NCBI GenBank assembly: GCA_031261445.1
Contig: JAISJQ010000002.1
Coordinates: forward strand, 62,001-126,000
Length of the DNA stretch: 64,000 bases
Source: Oscillospiraceae bacterium
GTDB lineage: Bacteria > Bacillota > Clostridia > Oscillospirales > Acutalibacteraceae
Direction: 5' to 3'
The notes under the pieces were generated by a model that saw nothing but the letters and a program-made list of their open reading frames with translations, ran no database searches and was not told the DNA's origin. The first letter of the stretch is position 1; every line of letters starts with the position of its first letter. Of this stretch, positions 39,864 to 50,413 are shown piece after piece. The translations under genes and the position numbers were made by a program.

Positions 39864-40059
39864 TCGGCGGAGCAGTGATTCCGTGTTTTTCTTGTTTGTT
39901 GGTGAAAAAATAGTGAATCATGAATATGTGAACTCTTTTGTTTGCTACGATGAGACAGGCGCTGTGGTTTTTGAAATGTGAGCGCGATAACCCCCAAAAA
40001 TTTGACATTCCCCCGCAAATGCTGTAAAATATCCCCCAAAAAGAGCCGAGGGAGTTTTT

Positions 40060-40572
40060 GTGATTTTGCAGACAATCGAGGGCAAAACCCCGCGCGTGGC
40101 GCAGGACGCTTTTGTGGCGGAAACCGCCGTGCTCGCGGGGGACGTGACGCTTGAGAGCGGCGCGAACATTTGGTACGGCGCGGTGCTGCGCGGCGACATC
40201 GGGCGCATTGTGGTGGGCAAAAACAGCAATGTACAGGAAAACGCCGTGCTCCATACGGACGCGGGCGGCGCGGTGATTTTGGGCGAAAACGTCACGGTGG
40301 GACATGGCGCGATACTGCACGGCTGCACGGTGGCGGACGGTGCGCTCATCGGCATGGCGGCCACGGTGCTCGACGGCGCGGTGGTGGGCGCAGGAGCACT
40401 GGTGGGCGCGGGTGCGCTGGTGACGGGCGGCACGGTCATTCCGGCGGACACGCTGGCGCTGGGCAGTCCGGCCAAGCCCGTGCGCACGTTAACCGATGCT
40501 CAGCGCACCGCCAGCCTGCAAAACGCGGCGGACTACGTGCGCCATGGCCGCGCGTTGCGGCGTGAGGGGTGA
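40060..40572 (+). CDS. gamma-carbonic-anhydrase-like left-handed beta-helix protein
   Basis: ANIWYGAVLRGDIGRIVVGKNSNVQENAVLHTD ... VTVGHGAILHGCTV hexapeptide repeats. Confidence 0.9.
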   Translation: MILQTIEGKTPRVAQDAFVAETAVLAGDVTLESGANIWYGAVLRGDIGRIVVGKNSNVQENAVLHTDAGGAVILGENVTVGHGAILHGCTVADGALIGMAATVLDGAVVGAGALVGAGALVTGGTVIPADTLALGSPAKPVRTLTDAQRTASLQNAADYVRHGRALRREG

Positions 40573-40803
40573 GGGGGCGCACCCTCGTGCCTCTGTAGGG
40601 GTAGCCTAACAACTTCGTTATCAAAATTATCAAAGCAACATCAAACAATATACCTACCCCGCACAACCCACCCCCTACAGGCAATAGGTGGTCTCCAAAT
40701 CTGCCGTTCCCCCAACTTTTCCGCAAAAAACGCCCGCCCCCTTGAAAACCCGCCAAAAAAAGTGTATAATACACGCATCACAGAAAAAACGAAGGAGACA
40801 GCG

Positions 40804-42030
40804 ATGGGGATCAAGTTGGACGCCATTCGGGCACGCAAGGACGAGGCCGCGAAGTACATGGAACAGGAGATTGTGCACACAATCAAGAGCTTTGGCAAAC
40901 GCCGGCCGGGCAGCGAGGGCGAGACGAAGGCTGTGCACTACATGGCCGACAAGCTCAGAGAGTACGGTTGCGACAGCGTGACGGTCGAGCCGTTCGACGT
41001 GCACACGGGCGCGTTTATGGGCTGGATCTATTTCTGCATGACCGTGGTGCTCGCGGCGTTTGGGCTGTACTTTGTGGGCGAGCGTTGGTCACAAATCGCG
41101 GCGGTGTGCCTCATCGCCATCGGCCTAGTGTTGTTCGTGGGCGAGTTTGTGTTTTACTTCAAGGTCATCGACCCGCTGTATCGCAAACAGACCTCCCACA
41201 ACGTGACGGCCGTCAAAAAGCCCACGGGCGAAGTCAAACAGCGCATTTTCTACAACGGACACCCCGACGTCGCCAACGAATTCACGTTTTCCTATCATTT
41301 TGGCTTCAAGGTGTATGCCGCGCACTTTCTGGGCTCTCTCGTGGGTCTGGGTTACTTCGTGACGATTCTCGTCCTGCAACTCACGGGCATTCTGCCGCGC
41401 GAAACCGTGCTGCTGCTGGGCTATATCGGACTGATTTTCGTGCCGTTTTGGGTGGGCATGTACTTTATGTCCAACCCCAAAATGCCGGTCGATGGCGCAA
41501 ACGACAACCTGACGGCCTGCTACATGGGCATTGCCTTGATGAAAGAGCTGCAAGAGCAGGGCATCGAGCTGGAGCACACGGAAGTGGGCGTACTGATTAC
41601 GGGTTCGGAAGAAGAGGGACTGCGCGGCGCGAAAGCTTGGGCGGCCGCGCATCAGGGCGAATATCAAGACGTGGACACGTACTTCTTCTGCTACGACACC
41701 ATCCGCGAGCGCGACTATTTTGCGGTGAACCTGAAAGACCTGAACGGCACAGTCAAGGCGGATGCCGAAGCGGGCGAGATGTTCCTGCAGGCGGCCAAAA
41801 CGGTTGGCGTGAAGTTTAGCAAAGGCCTCGTACCCTTCGGCGGCGGCGCAACGGATTCCGCGGCACTGGCGCAGGGCGGCTTCAAATCCGTCGGCATCAC
41901 GGGCATGAACCACAATCTGGAGAGATACTACCACACGCGCGAGGACAGCTACGACAATCTGGATCTGACCGCCCTAGCCGACTGCTTTGCCGTCAGCACG
42001 CAACTCCTAGAAGACCTAGAGAATCGCTAA
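40804..42030 (+). CDS. M28 family membrane-associated peptidase
   Basis: GANDNLTACYMGIALM, GSEEEGLRGAKAW, FGGGATDSAALAQGGFKSVGI, YHTREDSYDNLD. Confidence 0.85.
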   Translation: MGIKLDAIRARKDEAAKYMEQEIVHTIKSFGKRRPGSEGETKAVHYMADKLREYGCDSVTVEPFDVHTGAFMGWIYFCMTVVLAAFGLYFVGERWSQIAAVCLIAIGLVLFVGEFVFYFKVIDPLYRKQTSHNVTAVKKPTGEVKQRIFYNGHPDVANEFTFSYHFGFKVYAAHFLGSLVGLGYFVTILVLQLTGILPRETVLLLGYIGLIFVPFWVGMYFMSNPKMPVDGANDNLTACYMGIALMKELQEQGIELEHTEVGVLITGSEEEGLRGAKAWAAAHQGEYQDVDTYFFCYDTIRERDYFAVNLKDLNGTVKADAEAGEMFLQAAKTVGVKFSKGLVPFGGGATDSAALAQGGFKSVGITGMNHNLERYYHTREDSYDNLDLTALADCFAVSTQLLEDLENR

Positions 42031-42160
42031 GAGACATCAGACGATAGAAGACAGAGGACAGAGTTTCGTGCGCAATTCTGCCCTCTGTTTTCTGATATCT
42101 GCCGCCCCTACAACAATTGTTCATTGCATCTTGCCCACGGGAAACAAAAAGGACACCGCC

Positions 42161-42976
42161 ATGATCATCGACAGCCACACCCATATTTACCCCGACAAAA
42201 TCGCCTTTCGGGCGTCACACGCCATCGGCGAATACTACGAAATGCCCATGGAGTTTGACGGCACGGCGGAAAATCTTTTGCGGCACGGGTTGGCCGCGGG
42301 CATCGACAAGTTCGTCGTTTGCTCTGCCGCCACCACGGCGGCACAAGTGCGTCCGGTCAACCAGTTCATTGCCGCTTCTGTCGCTGCGCACAGCGACCGC
42401 TTTTGGGGCTACGGCACGGCGCACCCGGATTGCACGGACATCCCCGCCGTGGTGGAGGAAATCATCGCCGCCGGGCTCGTGGGCATCAAGCTCCACGGCG
42501 ACTTCCAAAAATTCCTCATCGACAGCCCCGCCGCCATGCGCATCTACGAAGCGTGCGAAGGCCGCCTGCCCGTGCTCCTGCACAGCGGCGATTACCGCAC
42601 CGAGTACACCAAACCCGCCCGCGTGCTCAACATTGCGCGGACTTTCCCAAAACTGGACATCATCGCGGCGCACTTTGGCGCATGGAGCGAGTGGGGCAGT
42701 TCCGCCGCGCAGCTGGCCGAGGCGGGCGTGTACATCGACACCTGCTCAAGCCTGTACGCCCTCAAGCCGCGCTTTGCCCGCCTGTTGATCGACACCTTCG
42801 GCGTGGATCACGTATTTTTCGGCACGGATTACCCCATGTGGCGCACGGGCAAGGAGCTGGAATACCTGCACAATCTTCCGCTGACGGACGACGAGCGCCG
42901 CGCCATCCTAGGCGAAAACTTCTTGCGCTTTATTTCTAAATATGAAAAAACAGATGGTGGTAATAACAATTTGTAG
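42161..42976 (+). CDS. amidohydrolase family protein
   Basis: IIDSHTHIYPDKIA ... GIKLHGDFQKF ... VDHVFFGTDYPMW. Confidence 0.87.
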   Translation: MIIDSHTHIYPDKIAFRASHAIGEYYEMPMEFDGTAENLLRHGLAAGIDKFVVCSAATTAAQVRPVNQFIAASVAAHSDRFWGYGTAHPDCTDIPAVVEEIIAAGLVGIKLHGDFQKFLIDSPAAMRIYEACEGRLPVLLHSGDYRTEYTKPARVLNIARTFPKLDIIAAHFGAWSEWGSSAAQLAEAGVYIDTCSSLYALKPRFARLLIDTFGVDHVFFGTDYPMWRTGKELEYLHNLPLTDDERRAILGENFLRFISKYEKTDGGNNNL

Positions 42977-43014
42977 GGGCGACCCTTGCCTGTGCCCTGC
43001 GGGTATGGTCGCCC
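42973..43014. repeat. GTAGGGGC element with loop insert CCTGTGCCCTGCGGGTA
   Basis: GGGGCGACC-CTTG-[insert 42989-43005]-T-GGTCGCCC. Confidence 0.9.
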
Positions 43015-43107
43015 TTTACGCAAAGCGCATTATCGGGGCAACCACAAGGGTTGCCCCTACACGTGGGTATTGACCATCACGGGCGGCAGATTGCCGCCCG
43101 CTGGTGA

Positions 43108-43187
43108 GAATGCAGACGTCAGAAGACAGAGGACAGATCGTTAGGCGCAAATCTGCCCTCTGTCTTCTATTTTCTGCCCTCTGTCTT
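43108..43187. repeat. CAGAGGACAGAAG-type palindrome between convergent genes
   Basis: gcagacgtcagaagacagaggacagat ... atctgccctctgtcttctattttctgccctctgtcttc. Confidence 0.8.
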
Positions 43188-43943
43188 CCCGTAAATCCGG
43201 CGCAGACCGTCGGACACCAAGTCCGGCGCGTGGACAAACGTGCGCAGACAGTGGGGCAGGATGCCGCCCGACAGGCCGCCTGTGCCCACGAGCGTGGCGA
43301 ACGGTGCTTGTAGTTCCGCTTCCATACGTGCGGTCATGCCGTCGAGCATGGAGGCCGTGCCGTAGACCACGCCGCTGGTCATGGCCTCCAATGTGTTTGT
43401 GCCCACCACGCGTGCACCGCCCGAAAAACTGATGGAGGGAAGCTGCGAGGCCTTGTCGCTCAAAGCCGCCAGAGAAATGCCCACGCCCGGCGCAATGGAT
43501 ACGCCCCGTAGCGTGCCAGTGGCATCGAGCGCAATGAGTTTGGTGGCCGTGCCCAAATCGGCCACAAGGCAGGGCAGGGGGTACTGCTCCTTGGCGGCGA
43601 CGGCGGCGGCCACAATGTCCGCGCCCACGCTGGCGGGGTTGTCCACACGCATGGAGAGGCCGGTTTTCACGCCGGGGGCTAACACAAGGGCAGGCACAGC
43701 GGTCAAAATCTCCGCCGCCCCCGCGATGGCCGCCGTCAGCTCCGGCACAACGCTCCCAATCACCGTGCCGACCAGTGCGGACGGCGCAATGGCACTGCGC
43801 TGTAGCAGGAGCGCCAGCTCCACGGCGTATTGATCGCGCGTGCGCTCGCGCTGGCTGGCGAGGCGTGCGCTGAAAATCAGCGTCCCGGCATCCCAGACGC
43901 CCAACGTGATGTGTGTATTGCCGATGTCGATGGTCAGTAGCAC
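43167..43943 (-). CDS. coaX: type III pantothenate kinase
   Basis: LLTIDIGNTHITLGVWD, GVKTGLSMRVDNPASVGADIVA, LVADLGTATKLIALD; start approximate (GTG/TTG). Confidence 0.93.
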   Translation of the reverse strand: MLLTIDIGNTHITLGVWDAGTLIFSARLASQRERTRDQYAVELALLLQRSAIAPSALVGTVIGSVVPELTAAIAGAAEILTAVPALVLAPGVKTGLSMRVDNPASVGADIVAAAVAAKEQYPLPCLVADLGTATKLIALDATGTLRGVSIAPGVGISLAALSDKASQLPSISFSGGARVVGTNTLEAMTSGVVYGTASMLDGMTARMEAELQAPFATLVGTGGLSGGILPHCLRTFVHAPDLVSDGLRRIYGKTEGRK

Positions 43944-44328
43944 CAAAAAGCCCCCATAGTGTTCTCTTACCATATTATAGCGCATTTTCGCCGAAGAAGC
44001 AAGCGGGCTTGCAATGAACAATGTACAATTTTAATAGATTGGTCGCCCGCTGGGGATCTGTAGGGGCGCACGCCCCTACTTGTCAAAAGTTTGCGAAACA
44101 GGCGTGAGAAGGCAAATTCTGTCCTCTAACTTCTGCTTTCTGCCCTCTGTAAAAAGTTTCTTGCCGAGTTTCGCCTTTTTTCTGCATAAGTGGTTGCATT
44201 TTTTTGTCCGATGTGGTACAATTGCAGTTGCATGAGTGGAACTCTACCCAATTTGGAATCTCAGAGTGCCAATCTTTGGCAGACCATACGTGTTTTCGGC
44301 TGGTTTTTCAGCCCAAGGGAGTGACTTT

Positions 44329-46218
44329 TTGAAAAAGATCATCAGCGTTCTAGTGGCGGTGTTGGTGCTCATAGGGGCATCGGCGGCGTTGCTGACGGCC
44401 AGCGCTCAGACGCAAGTGAAAGTGCCCGACCAATTTCACCTGCTGGCCGGTGGCTTAATAGAGGAAGACCCCCGCACCAGCGCACGCCGCCCGGACGGGG
44501 CGAGCTATGCGTGGCTGGAAGATGTCTTCATCCGCGAGCGTTCGGCGAGCTTGACCTATGTCCCGGTCGAGCCCATCGATGCCTATCCCTTCGGTAGCAC
44601 GCTGGCCTCCTTCAAGCTGGATGTGCAGGAGTATCTAGACGCCCTGAACGCCCCGCAAGACCCCATCGCCATGCTGGGCAATATTACCGATATCTTCAAC
44701 CAATTGCGCATTGCGCTGTATACTTTGGGCATTGATGCCTCCCCGGCGGAGCAGAAAATCTGGCTGGAAGAAAACACCAAAATCGATTTCAGCAAAACGG
44801 CCAACGCCGCCATTGCCGACTATCTCGAGCCCATGACCACCCTGCTCTACGCCACGCAACGCTACAATCTGGGCGGGATCATTCTGGGCGCGGCCGCGCC
44901 GAGTTTGCCCGAAAACGTGGGGCTAGAAGAAGCGGCCGTGCTGACGATGAAGGAGCTCTTCACGGCCAACGGCGACGCAACTTTTGACAACATCAAGACC
45001 CTCAAGGGCTTGGTCATTGCGCTCATGCGCACGTATCTGGTGTCTCAGCATGTTTCTCTTTCGGACTACGCCACAGACGAGCAAGTGCTCCGCGCGACCA
45101 TTCTCGCGGTGATTGCGCAAGCCGGCTACACCAGCGATGCGGATTCCACCACCATGGCCGATGAGCAACTGAAGCTCTATGAGCTGGGTGCGGAACTCTT
45201 CCTGCGCTTCCGCGTGGTCTGCCCACCCGCCGCGCTGGGCGTCGCTCTGCAATCTGTCGACCCCACCACCGCCGTGGCGCGGGTAATTTTGGAAACGATG
45301 ATCTGCGAAAAGAGCAAAAAACAACCGGCCGATCTCGCCACAAAGTCCATGGAGGATCTGTTCAACGATGCGCTGATTCTGGGCTACTTTGCGCTCACGA
45401 GCGACTTCTATTCGGATGTCTATGAATACAACGTCCACCTAGATTACAAAGAGAGCAAGCTGTATCTCATGGCGTTCCCCTACGCGCCGCTGATGGATCC
45501 GGCGGGCTATTCCGGCAATATAACCTACAAAATCAACGGGCAAGTCGCGGATTTGCGCAAGGCACTGGAGATTGCGCTCAACCCGGCGTTAGAAGAACAG
45601 CTCATCGACCTAGAGGTCGTCTATAAGGATGACCGCGCGGGCATCAACGAGACCCGCCACTACCTCTTCCGCATCTTTGAAGGCAAGAATGACCCGCCCA
45701 ACGATGGCAACCCCTTCGTGGATATCGCCAGTTTGCTGATGGGTGGCTCAAACGGCAACCTGCTCGCCAGTTTGGGCAGTGCCTTGTCCCCCGTCTATAG
45801 CGCGAAAGCGCCGGATGCCACCACGCCCGCCTCCACCGTCAGCGGTTGGGAACCGGCCACCGTTGCGCCGCACGCGGGGGCGTTCCCAGAGGTCTTGACC
45901 GACCCCAACGCGGCCGAAGTGCTGGGCGCGTTCACCGTGGTCGATCCGCAAAACAGTCCGCTGTCGCCTGCAGGTGCAGGCTCTCCCGCCAGCGCGTCCG
46001 CACCCAAAACGGGTCTGGCCGCCCTTTGGGCCACGATGACGCGCAATAACCTTGCGCTGTATATCGCCATCGGCTTGGTGGTGGTCGCCGCCGCCGCCGC
46101 GCTGTTCATCCATGACCACAAAAAGCAGGAGGCCGAACACGCCGCTCTGGGCTTTAAGCCCAAGAAAAACGGCAAGTCCGCCAAAAACAAAAAGCCCAAG
46201 CCCGACGACCGCTTTTAA
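44329..46218 (+). CDS. large exported protein with C-terminal APKTG-TM-basic tail
   Basis: Signal peptide LKKIISVLVAVLVLIGASAALLTASAQ; C-terminal SAPKTGLAALW...LALYIAIGLVVVAAAAALFIHDHKK. Confidence 0.65.
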   Translation: MKKIISVLVAVLVLIGASAALLTASAQTQVKVPDQFHLLAGGLIEEDPRTSARRPDGASYAWLEDVFIRERSASLTYVPVEPIDAYPFGSTLASFKLDVQEYLDALNAPQDPIAMLGNITDIFNQLRIALYTLGIDASPAEQKIWLEENTKIDFSKTANAAIADYLEPMTTLLYATQRYNLGGIILGAAAPSLPENVGLEEAAVLTMKELFTANGDATFDNIKTLKGLVIALMRTYLVSQHVSLSDYATDEQVLRATILAVIAQAGYTSDADSTTMADEQLKLYELGAELFLRFRVVCPPAALGVALQSVDPTTAVARVILETMICEKSKKQPADLATKSMEDLFNDALILGYFALTSDFYSDVYEYNVHLDYKESKLYLMAFPYAPLMDPAGYSGNITYKINGQVADLRKALEIALNPALEEQLIDLEVVYKDDRAGINETRHYLFRIFEGKNDPPNDGNPFVDIASLLMGGSNGNLLASLGSALSPVYSAKAPDATTPASTVSGWEPATVAPHAGAFPEVLTDPNAAEVLGAFTVVDPQNSPLSPAGAGSPASASAPKTGLAALWATMTRNNLALYIAIGLVVVAAAAALFIHDHKKQEAEHAALGFKPKKNGKSAKNKKPKPDDRF

Positions 46219-46363
46219 GCGCGAAAAAGACAAAATTTCCAAGCACTTCATACGCTGGAAACATTTGCATGGTATCCTAACATCAGCCGATGCTTTGGTG
46301 TCGGCTGATTTGCCAAAAATGGGGTAATCTACCAACAGAACGACTGACTATAGGGAGCGCAAA

Positions 46364-47056
46364 ATGGCACTGGAAAAAATCCTCGTCGTGGACGACGACC
46401 TGAACATCTGTGAGCTTCTGCGGCTCTATCTGGAAAAAGAGGGCTACGAAATCGCACAGGCCAACGATGGCGAATCCGCCGTGGAGACCGCCAAAGAGTT
46501 TCAGCCCGCGCTGATTCTCCTAGACTTGATGCTGCCCAAAATGGACGGCTGGGGCGTGTGCCGCGAGGTGCGCAAGACCAGCAACGTGCCCATCATCATG
46601 CTCACGGCCAAGGGCGAAACCTTTGACAAGGTGCTGGGGCTGGAGCTGGGCGCGGACGATTACATCGTCAAGCCCTTCGACGCAAAGGAAGTGCTCGCGC
46701 GCATCAAAGCGGTGCTGCGCCGTAGCGTGGCTGTCCCCGCCGAGAATGACGTGAAGGAAGTGCACTACGACAAGCTCATCGTCAACCTGACCAACTACGA
46801 GCTACAGGTGGACGGCAAGCGCGTGGATACGCCCCCCAAAGAGCTGGAACTCATCTTCCATTTGGCCAGCAACCCCAACCGCGTGTATACGCGCGATCAG
46901 TTGCTGGACGAAGTGTGGGGCTTTGATTACTTTGGCGATTCGCGCACGGTGGATGTGCACGTCAAGCGACTGCGCGAAAAGCTGGAAGGCGTGAGCGACA
47001 AGTGGGAGCTGAAAACTGTCTGGAGTGTGGGATACAAATTTGAAACACGAGCCTAA
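46364..47056 (+). CDS. OmpR-family response regulator
   Basis: ILVVDDDLNICELLRLYL, LDLMLPKMDGWGVC, wHTH DSRTVDVHVKRLREKL. Confidence 0.95.
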   Translation: MALEKILVVDDDLNICELLRLYLEKEGYEIAQANDGESAVETAKEFQPALILLDLMLPKMDGWGVCREVRKTSNVPIIMLTAKGETFDKVLGLELGADDYIVKPFDAKEVLARIKAVLRRSVAVPAENDVKEVHYDKLIVNLTNYELQVDGKRVDTPPKELELIFHLASNPNRVYTRDQLLDEVWGFDYFGDSRTVDVHVKRLREKLEGVSDKWELKTVWSVGYKFETRA

Positions 47057-48632
47057 ACCACAGGCGCGCCGCCCGGTGCGTTTCCTGAGAAGCGGGTTGT
47101 TCCGCCGCTATGCGGTGACGTTCAGCTCGCTGCTTTTGGTGAGCTTTTTTATCTTAGGCGCGGCGTTTTTGGTGACGATCGCGGAGTTTTGGACAGATGA
47201 AAAGCTGGCACAACTGAGCGAAAACGCCGCCCGCGTGGCCGAGCGCACGGAGCAAACCTTCCGCCGCTATACGGACGAAGAGCGATACGCCCCCGTGGTC
47301 ATGTTCATGCTCAGCGAAACGGCCAGCACGCTCAACACGGGGCTCGACGAGGGTGCCGCCCCCGATCAGTACATCCGCATGGACATCTTCGTGGTCAACG
47401 AAGAGGGGCAAGTGGTCTACTGCAACGACATGTATGACCGCTATCTGGCGGGCGAGCCGCTGGCCTGCCCCCTCCACCAGACGGCCACGATTCCGGCGGA
47501 GCTCATCCAAAGCGCCATGCACGGGGCAATTTCGGGCGAGGATAATTTGGGCGGCATGTTCGCCCAGCATCGCTATTTTGCCGCCGTCCCGCTCAAATCG
47601 GGCGATGGCACAACGGCGACGGGCGCGGTCTTTGCCACCGCCCCCATCACCGAGGGCTTGCGCCCCTACATTCAGCAGGTGGTCATCCGCTTCATCGGCG
47701 CTACGGTGCTCTCCATCCTGCTGGTCTTTGTCATCATCGCGTACCTCTCCTATCGCCTGACCAAACCGCTCCTAGACATGGAACAGGCCGCCAGCCGCTA
47801 CGCCGTGGGGGACTTCTCCCTGCGCGTGTATTACCGCCGCAAGCCGAAGAAACCCTTAAAAGAGAAGCACAAAAAACGCAAGCATCGTCACCCAGACGAG
47901 CTCATCGCGCTGGTGGAATCCTTCAACAATATGGCGCAGGATTTGAGCGTGCTGGAATCCACCCGCCGCAGTTTTGTCGCCAACGTCAGTCACGAGCTCA
48001 AAACGCCCATGACCACCATCGGTGGCTTCATTGACGGCATCCTAGACGGCACGATTCCCCCCGCGCGGCAGGAACACTATCTGGGCATCGTGTCCGGCGA
48101 AGTGAAGCGCCTCTCGCGCCTAGTGACGGGGATGCTCAACATGAGCCGCATTGAGGCGGGCGAGCTGCACATGAAGCCCAAAGCGTTCGATCTCTCCGAG
48201 CTGATGCTGCAAACGCTCCTAAACTTTGAACGCCTGATTGACCAAAAGGGCGTGCAGGTGGAGGGCATTGACGCGTTGGGACACGTGATGATCTCCGCCG
48301 ACCGCGACATGCTCAGCCAAGTGCTCTATAACCTGTGCGACAACGCCGTGAAGTTCGTCGACGGCGGCGGCACAATCGCCGTGCGCGTCTGGGAAGAAGA
48401 GGAGCGCATCTACGCCACGGTGCGCAATTCCGGCACGGGCATTGGGCAGAAGGATCTCTCCAACGTGTTTGAGCGTTTCTATAAGGTGGATCAGAGCCGC
48501 AGCTACGACACCAAATCCGCCGGGCTGGGTCTGTATATCGTCAAGACCATCATCGACCTGCACGGCGGCAAAATCAGTGCGCAGAGCGTGGAATCGCAAT
48601 ACGCGGAATTCAAGTTCTGGTTGCCCAAGTGA
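47025..48632 (+). CDS. sensor histidine kinase (HAMP-HisKA-HATPase)
   Basis: FVANVSHELKTPMTTIGGFIDGILDG; LYNLCDNAVKFVD; GTGIGQKDLSNVFERFYKVD; SAGLGLYIVK. Confidence 0.94.
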   Translation: MWDTNLKHEPKPQARRPVRFLRSGLFRRYAVTFSSLLLVSFFILGAAFLVTIAEFWTDEKLAQLSENAARVAERTEQTFRRYTDEERYAPVVMFMLSETASTLNTGLDEGAAPDQYIRMDIFVVNEEGQVVYCNDMYDRYLAGEPLACPLHQTATIPAELIQSAMHGAISGEDNLGGMFAQHRYFAAVPLKSGDGTTATGAVFATAPITEGLRPYIQQVVIRFIGATVLSILLVFVIIAYLSYRLTKPLLDMEQAASRYAVGDFSLRVYYRRKPKKPLKEKHKKRKHRHPDELIALVESFNNMAQDLSVLESTRRSFVANVSHELKTPMTTIGGFIDGILDGTIPPARQEHYLGIVSGEVKRLSRLVTGMLNMSRIEAGELHMKPKAFDLSELMLQTLLNFERLIDQKGVQVEGIDALGHVMISADRDMLSQVLYNLCDNAVKFVDGGGTIAVRVWEEEERIYATVRNSGTGIGQKDLSNVFERFYKVDQSRSYDTKSAGLGLYIVKTIIDLHGGKISAQSVESQYAEFKFWLPK

Positions 48633-48755
48633 GGCAGAAAACATCGCTCCATGTCGCTGAGCGGTCGAATTCGCACAGTTTTCATCTTTCGCGCAAACAA
48701 TCGCCATCCCCATGACTATAATATAAGCATGTGCCCAAATTTAGGAGGACAACCC

Positions 48756-50327
48756 ATGGACGAATACACCAACCCCACGCCCGAGCCGGAAAACACAACC
48801 GCGCCGGACTTCCCCGCCGCGCCGCTGGGTGCGCCCGCGCCGCCCATCCCCTACTATGTGCCGGCAGAGGCAGAGGATTTCCTGCCGAAAGAGCCCGCAC
48901 CCGAAGCCGCACCCCCTGCCGAAGAGCCACAGGCTTTGCAAGAGGCGCTTTCGGTGGACACAGAGGCAGCGCCTGCGCCGCCGATCTATCCGCCCGTCCC
49001 TGCGCCAAATGCGGTGTATCCCCCGCTCCCGCCGCAGATGCAGGGCTATGCCCCGCCGCCCCCGCCGGGCTATCCGCAGTACCCACAGGCGGCCGCGCCG
49101 TGGCAGAATCCAGCACAACCGCCCGTCAAGAAAAAGCACAAGGGATTGACCGTGCTGGCGGTGCTCATCTGCCTGACACTCATCGTCACGGGCATTGTGG
49201 TCATCGTTTCGCTGCTCAATAACGGGAGCGACAATCTGGGCGGCACGGGCGACGGCACAACGCTGAACATTGCGCCCACGCCCACGGAAAAACTCAACCT
49301 GCCCGCCAGCGGCAGTGTGCTGACTAGCGAGCAAATCAGCGAAAAGCTCTCTAAATCCGTGGTGGGCATCGTGCTCTTCTCTGGGCGCAAGGGCGACAGC
49401 GCCGTGGGCAGCGCGTCGGGCATCATCATGGGCGAGGACAGCACGGGCAAATACACCTACGTCATCACCTGCGCCCACGTCATCAGCGACGGCGGCGGCT
49501 TGACGGTGAAGGTGCAGTTTGAGAACGGTAGCCAAGAGAAAGCCGAGATTGTCGGCTATGACACGCGCACCGATCTGGGCGTAATCCGCATCAAGAAGAC
49601 GGGTCTGCAGGCGGCGGAGTTTGGCAATTCCGACGCCATTCGCGCGGGTGAGCAGATCTGGGCGATTGGCAACCCGGCGGGGATGGAGTTCTATGGCTCA
49701 ATCACCACGGGCATCGTCAGCGCCATTGGGCGCGACCTAAAGAGCGAGAACGAAACGCCGCTCATTCAGCACGATGCCGCCATCAACCCTGGCAATTCTG
49801 GCGGTCCGTTGGTGAACAAATACGGGCAAGTCATTGGCATCGTCTCCATGAAGCTGGTCAGCGGCGACATTGAGGGCATGGGCTTCGCCATTCCCTCCAC
49901 CCCCGCAAAGCTCATCATTGACGAGCTAATCAAAAACGGCAAGATTTCTGGCCGCGCACGCTTGGGGATCTATTACAGCGAGGCGAGCCAGAGCGCGAAA
50001 TACAGCATGGTCATCCAGCTGAAAAAACTGCCCAGCGGCTCGCTCATCATTGAGGACATTGACCCCTCCACCCCGCTGGCGAAGACCAAAGCGCAAAAGT
50101 ACGACATGATTGTGGCCGTCAACGGCAAAAAGCTCGACAAGCCGGACGTGCTGCTCGATGTGATCCAAAAAGGCAAGCCGGGTCAGTCCATCACGCTCGA
50201 TTTGGTGCGCGTATTCAGCGACTACAGCATCGAGGAGTTCAGCGTAAAGACCACCCTCGTGGAGGATACAGGCGAGACGGGCTACCCGGAAGAGAGCACC
50301 GAGCCGGAGATTTTGTTGCCGTTCTAG
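48756..50327 (+). CDS. HtrA/DegP-like trypsin-family serine protease with PDZ domain
   Basis: VITCAHVI, TDLGVIRIK, NPGNSGGPLVN, PDZ-like C-terminus; Pro-rich N-terminus and one TM. Confidence 0.93.
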   Translation: MDEYTNPTPEPENTTAPDFPAAPLGAPAPPIPYYVPAEAEDFLPKEPAPEAAPPAEEPQALQEALSVDTEAAPAPPIYPPVPAPNAVYPPLPPQMQGYAPPPPPGYPQYPQAAAPWQNPAQPPVKKKHKGLTVLAVLICLTLIVTGIVVIVSLLNNGSDNLGGTGDGTTLNIAPTPTEKLNLPASGSVLTSEQISEKLSKSVVGIVLFSGRKGDSAVGSASGIIMGEDSTGKYTYVITCAHVISDGGGLTVKVQFENGSQEKAEIVGYDTRTDLGVIRIKKTGLQAAEFGNSDAIRAGEQIWAIGNPAGMEFYGSITTGIVSAIGRDLKSENETPLIQHDAAINPGNSGGPLVNKYGQVIGIVSMKLVSGDIEGMGFAIPSTPAKLIIDELIKNGKISGRARLGIYYSEASQSAKYSMVIQLKKLPSGSLIIEDIDPSTPLAKTKAQKYDMIVAVNGKKLDKPDVLLDVIQKGKPGQSITLDLVRVFSDYSIEEFSVKTTLVEDTGETGYPEESTEPEILLPF

Positions 50328-50413
50328 ATTCTAGATTAATTGTTATGCACCTGTAGGGGCGACCACAAGGGTCGCCCCTACAACCTAAAACCCCTCAGAA
50401 AGAATTTGAACAT

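Noticed and set aside
48756-49150. Pro-rich N-terminus of the HtrA-like protein as a novel domain
   Set aside because: Low-complexity cytosolic Pro/Ala-rich tails are common in Gram-positive HtrA proteins.
50328-50413. FMN riboswitch before ribF
   Set aside because: The spacer holds a GTAGGGGC hairpin only; no conserved FMN-riboswitch (RFN) core could be recognised.
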